A stretch of 32,530 nucleotides of DNA from Calothrix sp. CSU_2_0 (GTDB lineage Bacteria; Cyanobacteriota; Cyanobacteriia; Cyanobacteriales; Nostocaceae). The stretch spans positions 1-32,530 of the forward strand of contig JAAUPE010000083.1 of NCBI GenBank assembly GCA_012034595.1, read 5' to 3'. This document shows, in pieces, positions 16,164-25,448 of this stretch (within the stretch, counting starts at the first letter, position 1; each line of letters opens with the position of its first letter). The notes beneath the pieces are model-generated. The model saw only the letters and a program-made list of their open reading frames with translations, was not told where the DNA came from and ran no database searches. The translations under genes were made by a program, and so were the position numbers.

Positions 16164-17759
16164 TTACAATCTCAAAGATACACCCGCTCCCATAATAAAC
16201 CTCGCTCCATCTCCATCACCAGCACCCGCAATGTCACGAAACGCTGGGGTAATAACAAAAGGTAAATTCTTAAAAGGTACAATTGATAAACCAACACCCA
16301 AATCTTGACCAGTCCACTCCACAATAGCGCTCACAGGTTCAAAAATTCTGACTGCGATCGAACCAAAAACATTTAATCCGGTTGGTTTTTCCCCAAGACT
16401 AACGGCTTGACGAATAGTATCAAAAGGCAAAAACTGTCCGCTCCCAATTCCTGCTGTCACTGCAACCCGACTAAAAGGTTCATTAATAAACTCCTTCGTT
16501 TTAAAAACTTTTGTAACGACTGCATAATAAGAATTCTTCGGATAATCAAAATCCACCCTACGTTCGCCAATATAAACGTCCGCAAATTGGTTCCAACCAA
16601 TAGCAACAGCCAAATCCTCAGCAATCCGACGATGTAATTTAATACTAAATGCACCACTACCCAAATCCTGGCTTGTTCCCAAACTATTTAGGGTATAGGT
16701 CAACTCTGCACCAACAAACTTAACAGCATTCCCCAAACCTATCCCAAAAGCAAGTTCTCCATCTGAGGTATTACCAAAACGGGTACGCTTTTGAAAATCT
16801 GCAACGGCAAATAATGTATTACTATCTGCCCCATAACCATTAGGATTAGAAACAGTAATACCAGGAGAAGAAAGATATCCTCTATCTTGCGGGGGCAGTG
16901 GTATGCCTGTGTTTGGTAATTTATCCAACTGCTCTAAAATTTCTTCCGGTTTGGGATTCTCCAGAACAGGTTCGGGAGCATTATCTACAACTTGACTGTT
17001 TCGTTTGTCTGATTCAAGTTGATTTTGTTCTGTTTGTTTTTGCTCAAGTTGACTAAATTCAAACTTACTTGATGTAAATACCTGCTGATATAGTACTTCA
17101 TTTAACTGTTGTCCTGACCTAACGCCCCTACCCTCCTTCCTTGTGTAGCTTGCTTCCCCGAAGGGGTGGGAATGGGGAATGGAAGATTTGATTAAAGTCT
17201 CTCTCCGCTTCTGTGAAAGGTTTGAAAAGGGTTTATCTATGCTTTCGATAGTTGCATTGGCAGATGTAACAGCAGATGTATTCGCTTCAACAATAGTCTC
17301 TGGAGATGCGATCGCGCTTTGGTCGATAAAGAAAATATTTGGTTTGTTTAAATTCAAGCGATCGTTCTTTCGCTCAGGTGTAACATCCGACTCTAGTATA
17401 TTTTCCAATAATGCTTCAGACTTCGACTGTACATGAGATTCAGAACCAGAGTCATCATGCTTTGGACTATAAATATCTTGAAAAACCGATTGTTGTTCAT
17501 GATATATAGCATCTTCAGCACTGGCTTGAGCAGGTATTGTTGTAGACAGAACAAGTAAAGTCATCAATGTCTTTCCAATACTTGGCACGTCTACTATACG
17601 TATGACTTGCTGGCAGTTATTTGATAATTCGCAATTTCCTTTCTTTGCTTTTTCGAGAAATTCAAATTTGAACATTTTATCTTCCGAAGCAGAATTAGCC
17701 GCACTATTGGCAACTAATACATGCTTTTCTTGAATCCATCCGGCTTGCTGCAACTTCAT
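16164..17759 (-). CDS. Exported protein, probable outer-membrane beta-barrel
   Basis: This 531-residue protein has a hydrophobic export segment set back from the N-terminus (IGKTLMTLLVLSTTIPAQASA, near residues 57-77). A low-complexity charged and Gln-rich middle follows. The last 230 residues have alternating hydrophobic strands and glycines: ADFQKRTRFGNTSDGELAFG, FSIKLHRRIAEDLAVAIGW and, at the very end, ARFIMGAGVSLRL, whose final aromatic/hydrophobic pattern fits an outer-membrane barrel. It may be a surface or export partner for the polysaccharide genes; no family is recognised. Within it, about 17120-17176 resembles dispersed GC-rich palindromes (CCCC/GGGG arms) and encodes HPFGEASYTRKEGRG, possibly an insertion. 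Confidence 0.65.
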   Translation of the reverse strand: MKLQQAGWIQEKHVLVANSAANSASEDKMFKFEFLEKAKKGNCELSNNCQQVIRIVDVPSIGKTLMTLLVLSTTIPAQASAEDAIYHEQQSVFQDIYSPKHDDSGSESHVQSKSEALLENILESDVTPERKNDRLNLNKPNIFFIDQSAIASPETIVEANTSAVTSANATIESIDKPFSNLSQKRRETLIKSSIPHSHPFGEASYTRKEGRGVRSGQQLNEVLYQQVFTSSKFEFSQLEQKQTEQNQLESDKRNSQVVDNAPEPVLENPKPEEILEQLDKLPNTGIPLPPQDRGYLSSPGITVSNPNGYGADSNTLFAVADFQKRTRFGNTSDGELAFGIGLGNAVKFVGAELTYTLNSLGTSQDLGSGAFSIKLHRRIAEDLAVAIGWNQFADVYIGERRVDFDYPKNSYYAVVTKVFKTKEFINEPFSRVAVTAGIGSGQFLPFDTIRQAVSLGEKPTGLNVFGSIAVRIFEPVSAIVEWTGQDLGVGLSIVPFKNLPFVITPAFRDIAGAGDGDGARFIMGAGVSLRL

Positions 17760-18655
17760 TTAAGTCTAAGCCTTTACAATTAAAGAGCATGGCAAATATA
17801 ACAAATTTTTATCTACAAACTTTTACACATTCCTTCTGTACTTCAATAAGTAACTCCGAATGACTCCCCTATCTCAAATCCTCGTGTAAACGAACGACTC
17901 TGAGCAAATAAAAAAGACTGGTAGATAGACTGATAGCCGCAAACTCAAACAAAGCCAAATAGACAAATTAGAGAATCACACACCTGAAATTTTTGCCGCT
18001 TACACCTAATATGAAAAGCTTTTCTCTCTTCACGTAATTTTAACATCATTACAATGTATAAATTAGCGAAAATATAGACTTGAGACAAGTATATAATAGA
18101 ACTTTATACTATCTTTACGATTTCTTTACGCAAACTCAGGGTAAACACAAGTATATATAAAGTAGGCTAGCAGTGTTAGTGTTTCCTCGGTTGTCAATTA
18201 TACTCAGGCTGTTAGATGAAAAATTGCTTTAAACTGGCAAACTAGCGGTTCTAGAAAAATATAAAAGCAAAATTGAGAAACTATTACTGCGTATAAAGTA
18301 TTCTTCTACCAGTCCAGATGTTGTATTTGTTTTTCTTTACGCTATCTTGACCTAATATCTAGCAAAAATTACCTTTTTTATTAGGTTATTAGCTCGTGGG
18401 ACACATCAAGCTTAAACGTAGAGTTTTATCTAAAATTTAAAACTTTATCAAGCCCAAAAGCCTTATGTGTCTTTAGCTACTTATAGCTTAGAGTTTAAAG
18501 TAATAAATTTTACGGTAAAAAGAAAAATATTTTCCAGGTTGGTTGTGTATAAAGTAAATATCAGGGTTAACATTGCCGAAGTAAAAGTGTTTCGTTTTGA
18601 TTGGTAGTTACCAAGTGTCATATCTCGTGACGCAATGTACTCTTAGGTTTTAGTC
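17760..18655. other. Long divergent regulatory region
   Basis: About 900 bp separate the minus-strand exported-protein gene from the plus-strand sugar transferase. No ORF, RNA gene or strong repeat is visible. AT-rich tracts include TATAAT-like strings near 18092, but no convincing -35 box at the right spacing. The divergent layout suggests this is the main control region of the locus (inference). Confidence 0.45.
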
Positions 18656-20253
18656 ATGAATAGTAAGTTTTTTTTAAGTGAAGAATCTACGTTTGTTAAG
18701 CAAAGCGTGAATCCACAAGTCTTACCTGGGCTACTTATTTCCACAGATATTCTGGGTTTATTGGTCTCTTTAGGGATGGCACTGTGGTTGCGTCAGAGTG
18801 AAGGATTGAAAATAACCGATCCTGCTATTTATGGGTTTGCATTGTTGGTAATTATTGGTTTGTATTTAGCAAATACCTACCATCCAGATAGTCAAATTGT
18901 CGGTTTGCGCGCACCTGCCCGAATTATCATCAGCAACATTATTGTTGCTTTTTTAGCGTCTGGACTAATTTACTTGTTTGGGGCTTGGCGACAGAACCCA
19001 TTGCTGTGGCGAGGCACTATCGTACCATGTTTATTAATTTTTACGCTTTGGGCGGTCACATCGCGATTGTTAGCGACAAATTGGGCGCGATCGCACTCGG
19101 AACAGAGCCGTTGGTTGATATTGGGTGCGAATGAAAGTGCAATGCAATTTTGTCGCAAATTTCTTGCCCGAAATCCGTTGGTTAAGTTGGCAGTGCTGAC
19201 AGAATCAAAATCAGAAAAGATTCAGCCGTATGAAGTGACTCATGCAAAGGAAGCTAGCTATCTTTTCGATGAGTTGCAGATATTCTCTGTAGACCAAAAA
19301 ATATTTGGATTGGAAAGTCAATCAGACAGACAGATAGAAACTCATTCAGAAAAGAAACAATCAGGATTGACTCAAACATTAGATCCAGTAAATAAAAATT
19401 TTTACTACGCCTAGTCAAAACGTTAATTGCTTGGGGAATCTACAGGATTTGCCCAGTTTAGTTTACTATCCTTGGTCAGGGGTGGTAGTCGCGACTCACA
19501 AAGAATTAACAGATGAGCAAGTACGACAGTTAATGCCTTTGAGACTTCAAGGTATTCCCATTTATCGATTACCGGAAGCATACGAAAATATCTGGTTCAA
19601 GCTACCTTCGTCTCTGTTAGAGGATACATGGTTTGCTTTTAGTGCTGGTTTTAATCTTTTTCCGGGTGGTTTTAGCCTGAAATTAAAAGCGAATCGCAGA
19701 TTTGCTTTTTACGATTGTGTTGCTTACTCTGTTATCTCCGTTGATGTTATTCACCGCATTAGCAATCAAGCTAGATAGCCCAGGTTCAGTCTTCTACAGT
19801 CAATTACGTACAGGTTTGAATGGTAAACCATTTAAGGTTCATAAGTTTCGCTCGATGTACCAGGATGCAGAAAAACGTGGGGCACAATGGGCTAGTAAAT
19901 CAGACTCTCGCATTACTAGAGTGGGACGCTTGATACGTTTAACTCGAATAGACGAATTACCGCAAATATTGAATGTACTGCAAGGACAAATGAGTTTGAT
20001 TGGTCCTCGTCCCGAAAGACCAGAGTTTGATGCCAAACTTAAAGAAGAAATTCCTTACTACGAAGTCCGCTATTTGGTGAAACCCGGAATTACAGGATGG
20101 GCACAAGTCATGTATCCTTACGGTGCTTCGATTGAAGATGCTTACGAAAAATTATCTTATGACCTTTACTACATCAAAAATTATTCTCTGTGGTTGGATA
20201 TTGCCATCTTTTTCAAAACGATTCGAGTAGTCCTATTAGGTAAAGGTAGGTAA
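18656..20253 (+). pseudogene. Initiating sugar-phosphate transferase, two frameshifts
   Basis: Three frame segments together give one protein of about 531 residues. The N-terminal part has four or five membrane segments (VLPGLLISTDILGLLVSLGM onward). The soluble middle has LVYYPWSGVVVATHKEL. The catalytic bacterial-sugar-transferase domain has FKVHKFRSMYQDAEKR, LPQILNVLQGQMSLIGPRPE and KPGITGWAQVMYPYGA. Such enzymes load the first sugar-1-phosphate onto undecaprenyl phosphate and start repeat-unit assembly. One extra A in A5 at 19394-19398 and one extra A in A4 at 19685-19688 break the frame; removing both restores an intact gene. The catalytic part alone starts at 19702 and could be made separately. 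galE follows after six bases. Confidence 0.85.
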
Positions 20254-20259
20254 CAAAAG

Positions 20260-21234
20260 ATGAGTCAAAAAGTTTTAGTCACAGGTGGTGCAGGCTATAT
20301 TGGTTCCCACGTAGTTCGTCAGTTAGGTGAAGCTGGATATGATGTTGTAGTTTACGATAATTTGTCTACAGGTTCGCCAAAATCAGTTTTATCGGGTCAA
20401 CTAATAATTGGAGACTTGGCGAATCAGGAACAGTTATATCAAGTTTTTGCCCAACATCAATTTAGTGCGGTATTACATTTTGCGGCTAGTTTATCAGTAC
20501 CGGAATCGGTGGAGCATCCACTTGATTACTACGCAAACAACACTCGCAACACCCTGAATTTGCTCCGTTGCTGTAGTGTTATGGGGGTTAATCGACTAAT
20601 ATTTTCGAGTACAGCAGCAGTTTACGGAGAAGTTTCCCAACATCCCGTCACCGAAAATTCCCCCACCCAACCAATCAATCCCTATGGACGCTCAAAGCTG
20701 ATGAGCGAATGGATGATTAGAGATTATGCAGCTGCATCTGCACTGCGTTATGTGATTTTGCGTTACTTCAACGTCGCAGGAGCAGACCCCAATGGTAGAC
20801 TGGGGCAATTATCTCGCAAAGCCTCTCACCTCATTAAAGCAGCTTGCGACACCGCGATCGCGCGTAATCCCAAATTGCAAATTTTTGGTGATGATTTTCC
20901 CACCCCCGATGGTACGGGAATTCGCGACTATATCCATGTTGAAGACTTGGCATCAGCACATTTAGATGCTTTACAATACTTGGAAAAAGGTGGAGAAAGC
21001 CAAATTTTGAACTGTGGATATGCAAAAGGCTACAGTGTTCGAGAAGTTGTTGCACGAGTCAAAGTCATTTCTGGTGTCGATTTTCCCGTTGTTGTTACTC
21101 CCCGTCGTCCTGGCGATCCTGCTTGCGTGACAGCTTGTGCAGATAAAATTAATCAAGTACTGGGTTGGCAACCAAAATATAACGACTTAGACCAAATTGT
21201 TAGTTCTACCTTAGCTTGGGAAATGCAGCAATAA
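20260..21234 (+). CDS. galE: UDP-glucose 4-epimerase
   Basis: This 324-residue short-chain dehydrogenase-like enzyme interconverts UDP-glucose and UDP-galactose. The NAD-binding GGAGYIGS is at residues 9-16, VYDNLSTG follows, the catalytic Ser/Thr is in FSSTAAVYGE (115-124), and Tyr142/Lys146 form the YxxxK motif in NPYGRSK. RYFNVAGADPNGRLGQ and GDDFPTPDGTGIRDYIHVED are GalE-typical substrate motifs. It lies six bases behind the sugar transferase gene and so shares its transcript. It supplies galactose-type sugars to the polysaccharide. Confidence 0.95.
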   Translation: MSQKVLVTGGAGYIGSHVVRQLGEAGYDVVVYDNLSTGSPKSVLSGQLIIGDLANQEQLYQVFAQHQFSAVLHFAASLSVPESVEHPLDYYANNTRNTLNLLRCCSVMGVNRLIFSSTAAVYGEVSQHPVTENSPTQPINPYGRSKLMSEWMIRDYAAASALRYVILRYFNVAGADPNGRLGQLSRKASHLIKAACDTAIARNPKLQIFGDDFPTPDGTGIRDYIHVEDLASAHLDALQYLEKGGESQILNCGYAKGYSVREVVARVKVISGVDFPVVVTPRRPGDPACVTACADKINQVLGWQPKYNDLDQIVSSTLAWEMQQ

Positions 21235-21267
21235 AATTTACAATGAGTTACAAAAAACTAGGGAACT

Positions 21268-21297
21268 ATCTGCGTTAATCTGCGTCTATCTGCGGTT
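21268..21297. repeat. Three 10-bp tandem units (ATCTGCGTTA-like)
   Basis: ATCTGCGTTA, ATCTGCGTCT and ATCTGCGGTT follow one another directly downstream of galE. The motif is frequently seen between genes in bacterial genomes. No function is evident. Confidence 0.6.
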
Positions 21298-21336
21298 AAT
21301 TAACTTTTTATTTTCTGGAAGTCCCTAAATCCATGT

Positions 21337-21807
21337 TCAAATTTCAAAACGCTTTACAATATAAAGTACAATAAAACACAAAACAGCACCAATTAAACTC
21401 AACTGCCACAATCCACATCCAGCAGCAACACCCAACGCAGCAGAAACCCAAATAGCTGCTGCTGATGTGAGTCCACGAACACCAACACGTTGCGAATCTT
21501 CTGAAGCTGTACGTATAATTTCTCCCGCACCTAAAAAACCAACTCCCGCAGTGATTCCTTGAATAACACGACTCAAAGCGTCAGCATCCAAACCCGAAGT
21601 TGTTTGCGAAATGAGTAAAGGTATAAGTGCAAATAGTCCAGAACCGAGACTAACTAACATGTGTGTTCTCAATCCGGCAGGTTTGTGACGAAGTTGACGT
21701 TCCCAACCAATTATTCCACCAGTGGTAAGGGCAATGGAAAGCCGAAAAAAAATCTGCCAGTAGTCAGATAGGGTTAATTGATAAGTGGTAAGTTGGGTAT
21801 GGGGCAT
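21337..21807 (-). CDS. MgtC/SapB family membrane protein
   Basis: This protein of about 156 residues has the MgtC/SapB core: [58 protein letters not shown] and [21 protein letters not shown], with four to five membrane segments. MgtC-like proteins affect growth under low magnesium in other bacteria; in cyanobacteria the role is not defined. The frame extends upstream to 21876, but that part is only translated tandem repeat (NSQSPIP units), so I start at the ATG at 21807; even this ATG lies in the repeat edge. Confidence 0.85.
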   Translation of the reverse strand: MPHTQLTTYQLTLSDYWQIFFRLSIALTTGGIIGWERQLRHKPAGLRTHMLVSLGSGLFALIPLLISQTTSGLDADALSRVIQGITAGVGFLGAGEIIRTASEDSQRVGVRGLTSAAAIWVSAALGVAAGCGLWQLSLIGAVLCFIVLYIVKRFEI

Positions 21808-21872
21808 TGGGAATTGGGGATTGGGAATTGGGGATTGGGAATTGGGGATTGGGGATTGGGAATTGGGCATTG
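21801..21872. repeat. Heptanucleotide tandem repeat (STRR type)
   Basis: About ten units of GGGGATT, GGGAATT and GGGCATT run in a row. Heptanucleotide arrays like this are known in Nostocales as short tandemly repeated repetitive sequences. It overlaps the 5' end of the MgtC-like reading frame and can be translated as PNSQSPI repeats. Confidence 0.85.
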
Positions 21873-21947
21873 TCACCCATAAATCGAGAAATTATCATGT
21901 AGTTTTTATTGGATCGATAATATTGTTAAAAAATATGATTGAACCGT

Positions 21948-22092
21948 AGAGACGTTCCGTTGGAACGTCTCTCTAAAATTTTATTCACCAGAGTTTTTGT
22001 TATCAATAATTATTGTTTATGTAGTATTTCCCATTCAGATACGATACAACATTATATCGTGAGGTGTAGGGGCAGCCCCTACGGATATACCT
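21948..22092. repeat. Two intergenic palindromes
   Basis: 21948-21972 is a perfect 11-bp stem with a GTT loop (AGAGACGTTCC / GGAACGTCTCT). 22066-22082 is GTAGGGG and CCCCTAC around CAG, enclosed by GAGGT and ACCTC at 22061 and 22088. Both types are common cyanobacterial dispersed palindromes. The gap 21877-22294 has no gene; no promoter for the PEP-synthase-like gene could be assigned. Confidence 0.6.
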
Positions 22093-22294
22093 CGCGCTTG
22101 TAGGGAACCGCTATTATAAAACCATAAAACAAGCAAAGGGAAATATTTTTCCATCGCATTTCCCGCTACTATACGAGAAGGTTGAGTTAACTCCATTGGG
22201 TTATCTCTTTTTTAATAAATTAGAGACGACCCATTAAGTTGTCTCTAGGTGAATATTCAATAACTAACTAATTTAACTAATCTAATTATTTTGA

Positions 22295-25012
22295 GTGGAT
22301 AAACTCTATTGGCTAAATGAAATTCAACCGCGCGATCGCGCCAAAGTTGGTGATAAAGCGTTTAATTTAAGTAGAACTATGCAGCGTGGTTATCCCGTTT
22401 TGCCGGGATTTGTAGTTTCTACGGAATTTACACGGGAATTTCTGAGAACTTTGAGTAATCCAGATTGTACGGAAGTGTTAGTCGCTGATTTACCGGATTC
22501 TTCCTTACATTTAGACGTGGGAAATTGGTGGCAATTGCAGCAAGTTGCTAGTCGTTTGCGTCAAGAGATGATTGCTGCGACTTTACCCCCAGAATGGGTG
22601 GATGCAATTTTTGAGGCAGCAAGTCAATGGGAAACAAGTTGTTTAATTTTTCGTCCGACTGTCATCCTACCTCGTGGTACTCGCGATAAGCAACGAAATC
22701 TTGCTGGGGAATACATCCTCCAGCAAAGTTTCGGGAGCTTAACCCCGGAGGTACATCGCAATCATAACCTTAATAATGTTCATGATGAAAATGTGAATTT
22801 ATCAGGTTTATTGGAATCGCAAATTTGCTATTGCGATCGCAATCAGATTTCTTTTGCTCTCAAGCGGACTTGGAGTCAATTATTTCGCGCCCGCAGTTTG
22901 GTATACTGGGAACGTACTGGTATTGACCTCCGACGCATCAATTTTGGGATTTTGGTACAACCAGTATGGGATGCTGTGGCAAGTGGGGTTATGGTTGGCA
23001 ACTCCTCGTTTCTGGAAATACAAGCAACTTTAGGGTTGGGTTTGGCTATTACTAAAGGTGAAGTTTTACCCGACTATTACAAGATTAAACGCGAAAATAA
23101 CACAATTATCGAACAAAAATTGGGTCAGAAAATACTAGGTTATCGGGTTGATAATGCTGGTAGTATTTTGCCACAATCAAACCTGAGCAATTTACAGATA
23201 AACGAACATAATTGCTTAATTACTTATCTAATCGATGAAATTGAACGGCAGCAATTTGCAACCCCCGAAACAATTTTGCACCAACTTCTCGAACTCAGTC
23301 ATCAACTTACCAGCGAGTTTGGTAACAATTTTGGTTGCGAGTGGACTGTTTCCAAACAAAATGCTGCGGAAAAACTTTATCTTACACAAGTTACCCTTCC
23401 TCAAACAATTTCGTCGGATTATCGCTTACTAATTAAAGGAATTAGTGCTGCTGGGGGACGTGCTATTGCCACGGCATATGTTACCACTAATTCCCATACT
23501 CATAGTTCTCAAAATCTCAACCAAGGTATTCCCGCACGATTACCCAATAACACCATTTTAGTTGTTCCATCTATTACTGTTGATTGGTTGCATTTGCTGC
23601 ATAATGTTAGCGGTATTATTACTGAGCAAGGGGGAATGACTAGCCATGCCGCAATCTTGGCTCGTGAGCTAGGTATCCCTTCTATTATCAATGTCAATCG
23701 AGCTACAGAATTAATTAAAAATGGCGAACAATTACTGATTGATGGTGATACGGGGGAAATATATCGAGTTAATTCCCATACAGTAAATATTCGCGATAAG
23801 CAGAGCTTAATGCCGGAGGCACATCGGATTATCTCAAACCATAGTCAATCACAACTTGTATCTTTAGTTCCTCCGTTTGTTTCCATCCCTCCCCAGATAG
23901 AAGAAATATCTTATCTTCCCGAAGATTTGCCAGACAGTTATTTGGAAGATGATTTGGAAAAATTACCTCAGAATTGCATGGAGATGGGAGAATTAGGAAA
24001 TAAAATCCCAGTACCGGAATTGAAAAATAGCCCAAATATTAATTTGAGGTCACTCGAAGCATCGTTTACAACTATTGCAACCCAATTGCTTGTTAATCTC
24101 AGCCAAACTAGTTCTCTAGAACAAGTCTCAGATTTACCCATCGATGGTTTGGGGTTGCTGCGTTCCGAACTTATGGCAATTTCCATTTTAGACGGGCAAG
24201 AACCCCATGTTTGGTTACAGGACAGACAACAAATATTGCGCGATCGCTGGTACGAACAAATTTTATTATTTGCTCAAGCTTTTGCACCAAAGCCTATTTA
24301 TTACCGTTCTTTAGATTTGCCAGTTAGCAATATAGCTAGAAATATAAATATACAAAATCACGAGATAGAACAAACTCACCATCCAAATCAACATCCAAAT
24401 CAACATCTAAGATTGAGAGAACGGGGTACATTTGCATATTTGCAAAACTCAACCATGTTTGAACTCGAACTCTCAGCTTTAGCTCAAGCACAACAAGCTG
24501 GATATCAAAATCTACGCTTAATTTTACCTTTTGTACGCAGCATTGAAGAATTTAGCTTTTGCCGTCGCAAAGTCGAACAAGCAGGATTAAATCGATTCCC
24601 TGAATTTCAATTATGGATTATGGCGGAAGTTCCCAGTGTGTTATTTTTATTGCCAGAATACATAAAAGCTGGAGTTCAAGGAATCGCGATCGGTACAAAT
24701 GATTTAACACAATTGTTACTTGGGGTAGACCGAGAACAAGGCAAATTTACAGAAGTATGGAATCAAAAAAATCCAGCTGTCATGGGTGCAATTCGTCAAC
24801 TGATTGAAACAGCCAGGAAATATAAAATACCTTGTTCAATCTGTGGGCAAGCACCGATATTATACCCGGAAATAATTGAACAATTAGTACAATGGGGAAT
24901 TACATCAATTTCAGTAGAACCCGAAGCAGTACAAAGAACTTATGCCGCGATCGCACGTGCCGAAAAACGGATTATTCTCGAAGCTGCAAGAAAACAATCA
25001 AACACTGATTAA
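22295..25012 (+). CDS. PEP-synthase-like phosphotransfer protein
   Basis: The 905-residue protein has the PpsA/PPDK domain order. An N-terminal nucleotide-binding domain begins KVGDKAFNLSRTMQRGYPVLPGFVVS. The swivelling phosphohistidine domain has GGMTSHAAILARELGIP (His451). The C-terminal TIM barrel has GLLRSELMAI, LRLILPFVRSIEEF, GIAIGTNDLTQLLLGVDRE and CSICGQAP, with the acid/base Cys850. Canonical enzymes make PEP from pyruvate and ATP. Here the usual RSSATAEDL segment of the ATP domain is replaced by LIFRPTVIL plus a repeat-derived insert (130-155), and a second repeat lies between domains (500-511), so ATP use is uncertain. The start is GTG with a weak ribosome binding site. Confidence 0.8.
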   Translation: MDKLYWLNEIQPRDRAKVGDKAFNLSRTMQRGYPVLPGFVVSTEFTREFLRTLSNPDCTEVLVADLPDSSLHLDVGNWWQLQQVASRLRQEMIAATLPPEWVDAIFEAASQWETSCLIFRPTVILPRGTRDKQRNLAGEYILQQSFGSLTPEVHRNHNLNNVHDENVNLSGLLESQICYCDRNQISFALKRTWSQLFRARSLVYWERTGIDLRRINFGILVQPVWDAVASGVMVGNSSFLEIQATLGLGLAITKGEVLPDYYKIKRENNTIIEQKLGQKILGYRVDNAGSILPQSNLSNLQINEHNCLITYLIDEIERQQFATPETILHQLLELSHQLTSEFGNNFGCEWTVSKQNAAEKLYLTQVTLPQTISSDYRLLIKGISAAGGRAIATAYVTTNSHTHSSQNLNQGIPARLPNNTILVVPSITVDWLHLLHNVSGIITEQGGMTSHAAILARELGIPSIINVNRATELIKNGEQLLIDGDTGEIYRVNSHTVNIRDKQSLMPEAHRIISNHSQSQLVSLVPPFVSIPPQIEEISYLPEDLPDSYLEDDLEKLPQNCMEMGELGNKIPVPELKNSPNINLRSLEASFTTIATQLLVNLSQTSSLEQVSDLPIDGLGLLRSELMAISILDGQEPHVWLQDRQQILRDRWYEQILLFAQAFAPKPIYYRSLDLPVSNIARNINIQNHEIEQTHHPNQHPNQHLRLRERGTFAYLQNSTMFELELSALAQAQQAGYQNLRLILPFVRSIEEFSFCRRKVEQAGLNRFPEFQLWIMAEVPSVLFLLPEYIKAGVQGIAIGTNDLTQLLLGVDREQGKFTEVWNQKNPAVMGAIRQLIETARKYKIPCSICGQAPILYPEIIEQLVQWGITSISVEPEAVQRTYAAIARAEKRIILEAARKQSNTD
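22682..22759 (+). repeat. Compound palindrome in coding sequence (78 nt)
   Basis: It starts CGCGATAAGC and ends with GGAGGTACATCGC, the ends of the three-way-junction element. A second palindrome is nested inside at 22695-22732, with arms GAAATCTTGCTGG and CCAGCAAAGTTTC (11 of 13 pair). The total of 78 nt is 26 codons. It encodes residues 130-155, starting RDKQ and ending SLTPEVHR. Confidence 0.7.
23792..23827 (+). repeat. Palindrome copy in coding sequence (36 nt)
   Basis: The copy reads CGCGATAAGCAGAGCTTAAT, then GCCGGAGGCACATCGG, nearly identical to intergenic copies at 151 and 1193. It fills exactly 12 codons (RDKQSLMPEAHR, residues 500-511) in the linker between the phosphohistidine domain and the barrel of the PEP-synthase-like protein. 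Confidence 0.88.
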
Positions 25013-25310
25013 ATTAGCCGAGAAAGTTGTAGTAAAATGAACAAAACATTTGAAGTCAACACTTACGTAAGATGCTGGTCATTACAAATACTAAATACCC
25101 ATCGTTGGTAAGATGCGCCCCCATTGGTTATTAATGTGATACTCTAATAAGAAGGGAATCAAACTGGGTTATGTAGAGAAGCGGCTCTTTTCCGCAATAC
25201 GGGATATTATAGTTAGTAGCCCGTTTTTAATTAGGAAGGTGTTTGATAGCCCCACCCAACCGTAGCTGTTAACCAAAAATTGAGGTAGTATCTCAGGAGC
25301 GGTCAGTTCA
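25013..25310. other. Intergenic gap before the small ORF and aroQ
   Basis: No gene is recognised. Around 25190-25240 a weak stem (ACGGG / CCCGT, loop about 17) is followed by TTTTTAATT, so a transcript end is possible here; a small RNA cannot be excluded. Evidence is thin. Confidence 0.3.
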
Positions 25311-25448
25311 ATGGACTATATAGATAAGGTGCTAGAAAAGCTAAAGGAATTAGGACGCAAGCTGATAGAAGCGTTGCTAGGACCTCAAGCAGAACCAGAA
25401 CCGGAATTAATTCCGATTCCTGTAAATGACAGGTCGCGTCGTCGCTAA
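25311..25448 (+). CDS. 45-residue conserved-looking small protein
   Basis: ATG 25311 has CAGGAG upstream and opens a 45-codon frame: [20 protein letters not shown], then [18 protein letters not shown], ending NDRSRRR. It combines an amphipathic helix, an acidic/proline linker and a basic tail. It overlaps the aroQ frame by 23 bp, which suggests translational coupling. I recall similar short proteins before aroQ in Nostocales but cannot confirm this. Function is unknown. Confidence 0.6.
   Translation: MDYIDKVLEKLKELGRKLIEALLGPQAEPEPELIPIPVNDRSRRR

Noticed and set aside
16407-17436. Several plus-strand frames within the exported-protein gene
   Set aside because: They are shadows of the 531-residue minus-strand gene, with no motif or ribosome site.
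18086-18100. Promoter at a TATAAT string
   Set aside because: No -35 hexamer occurs at 16-18 bp, and the string is common in this AT-rich region.
25190-25245. Rho-independent terminator
   Set aside because: The stem is only five base pairs with a long loop, so it is mentioned in the gap entry but not called.
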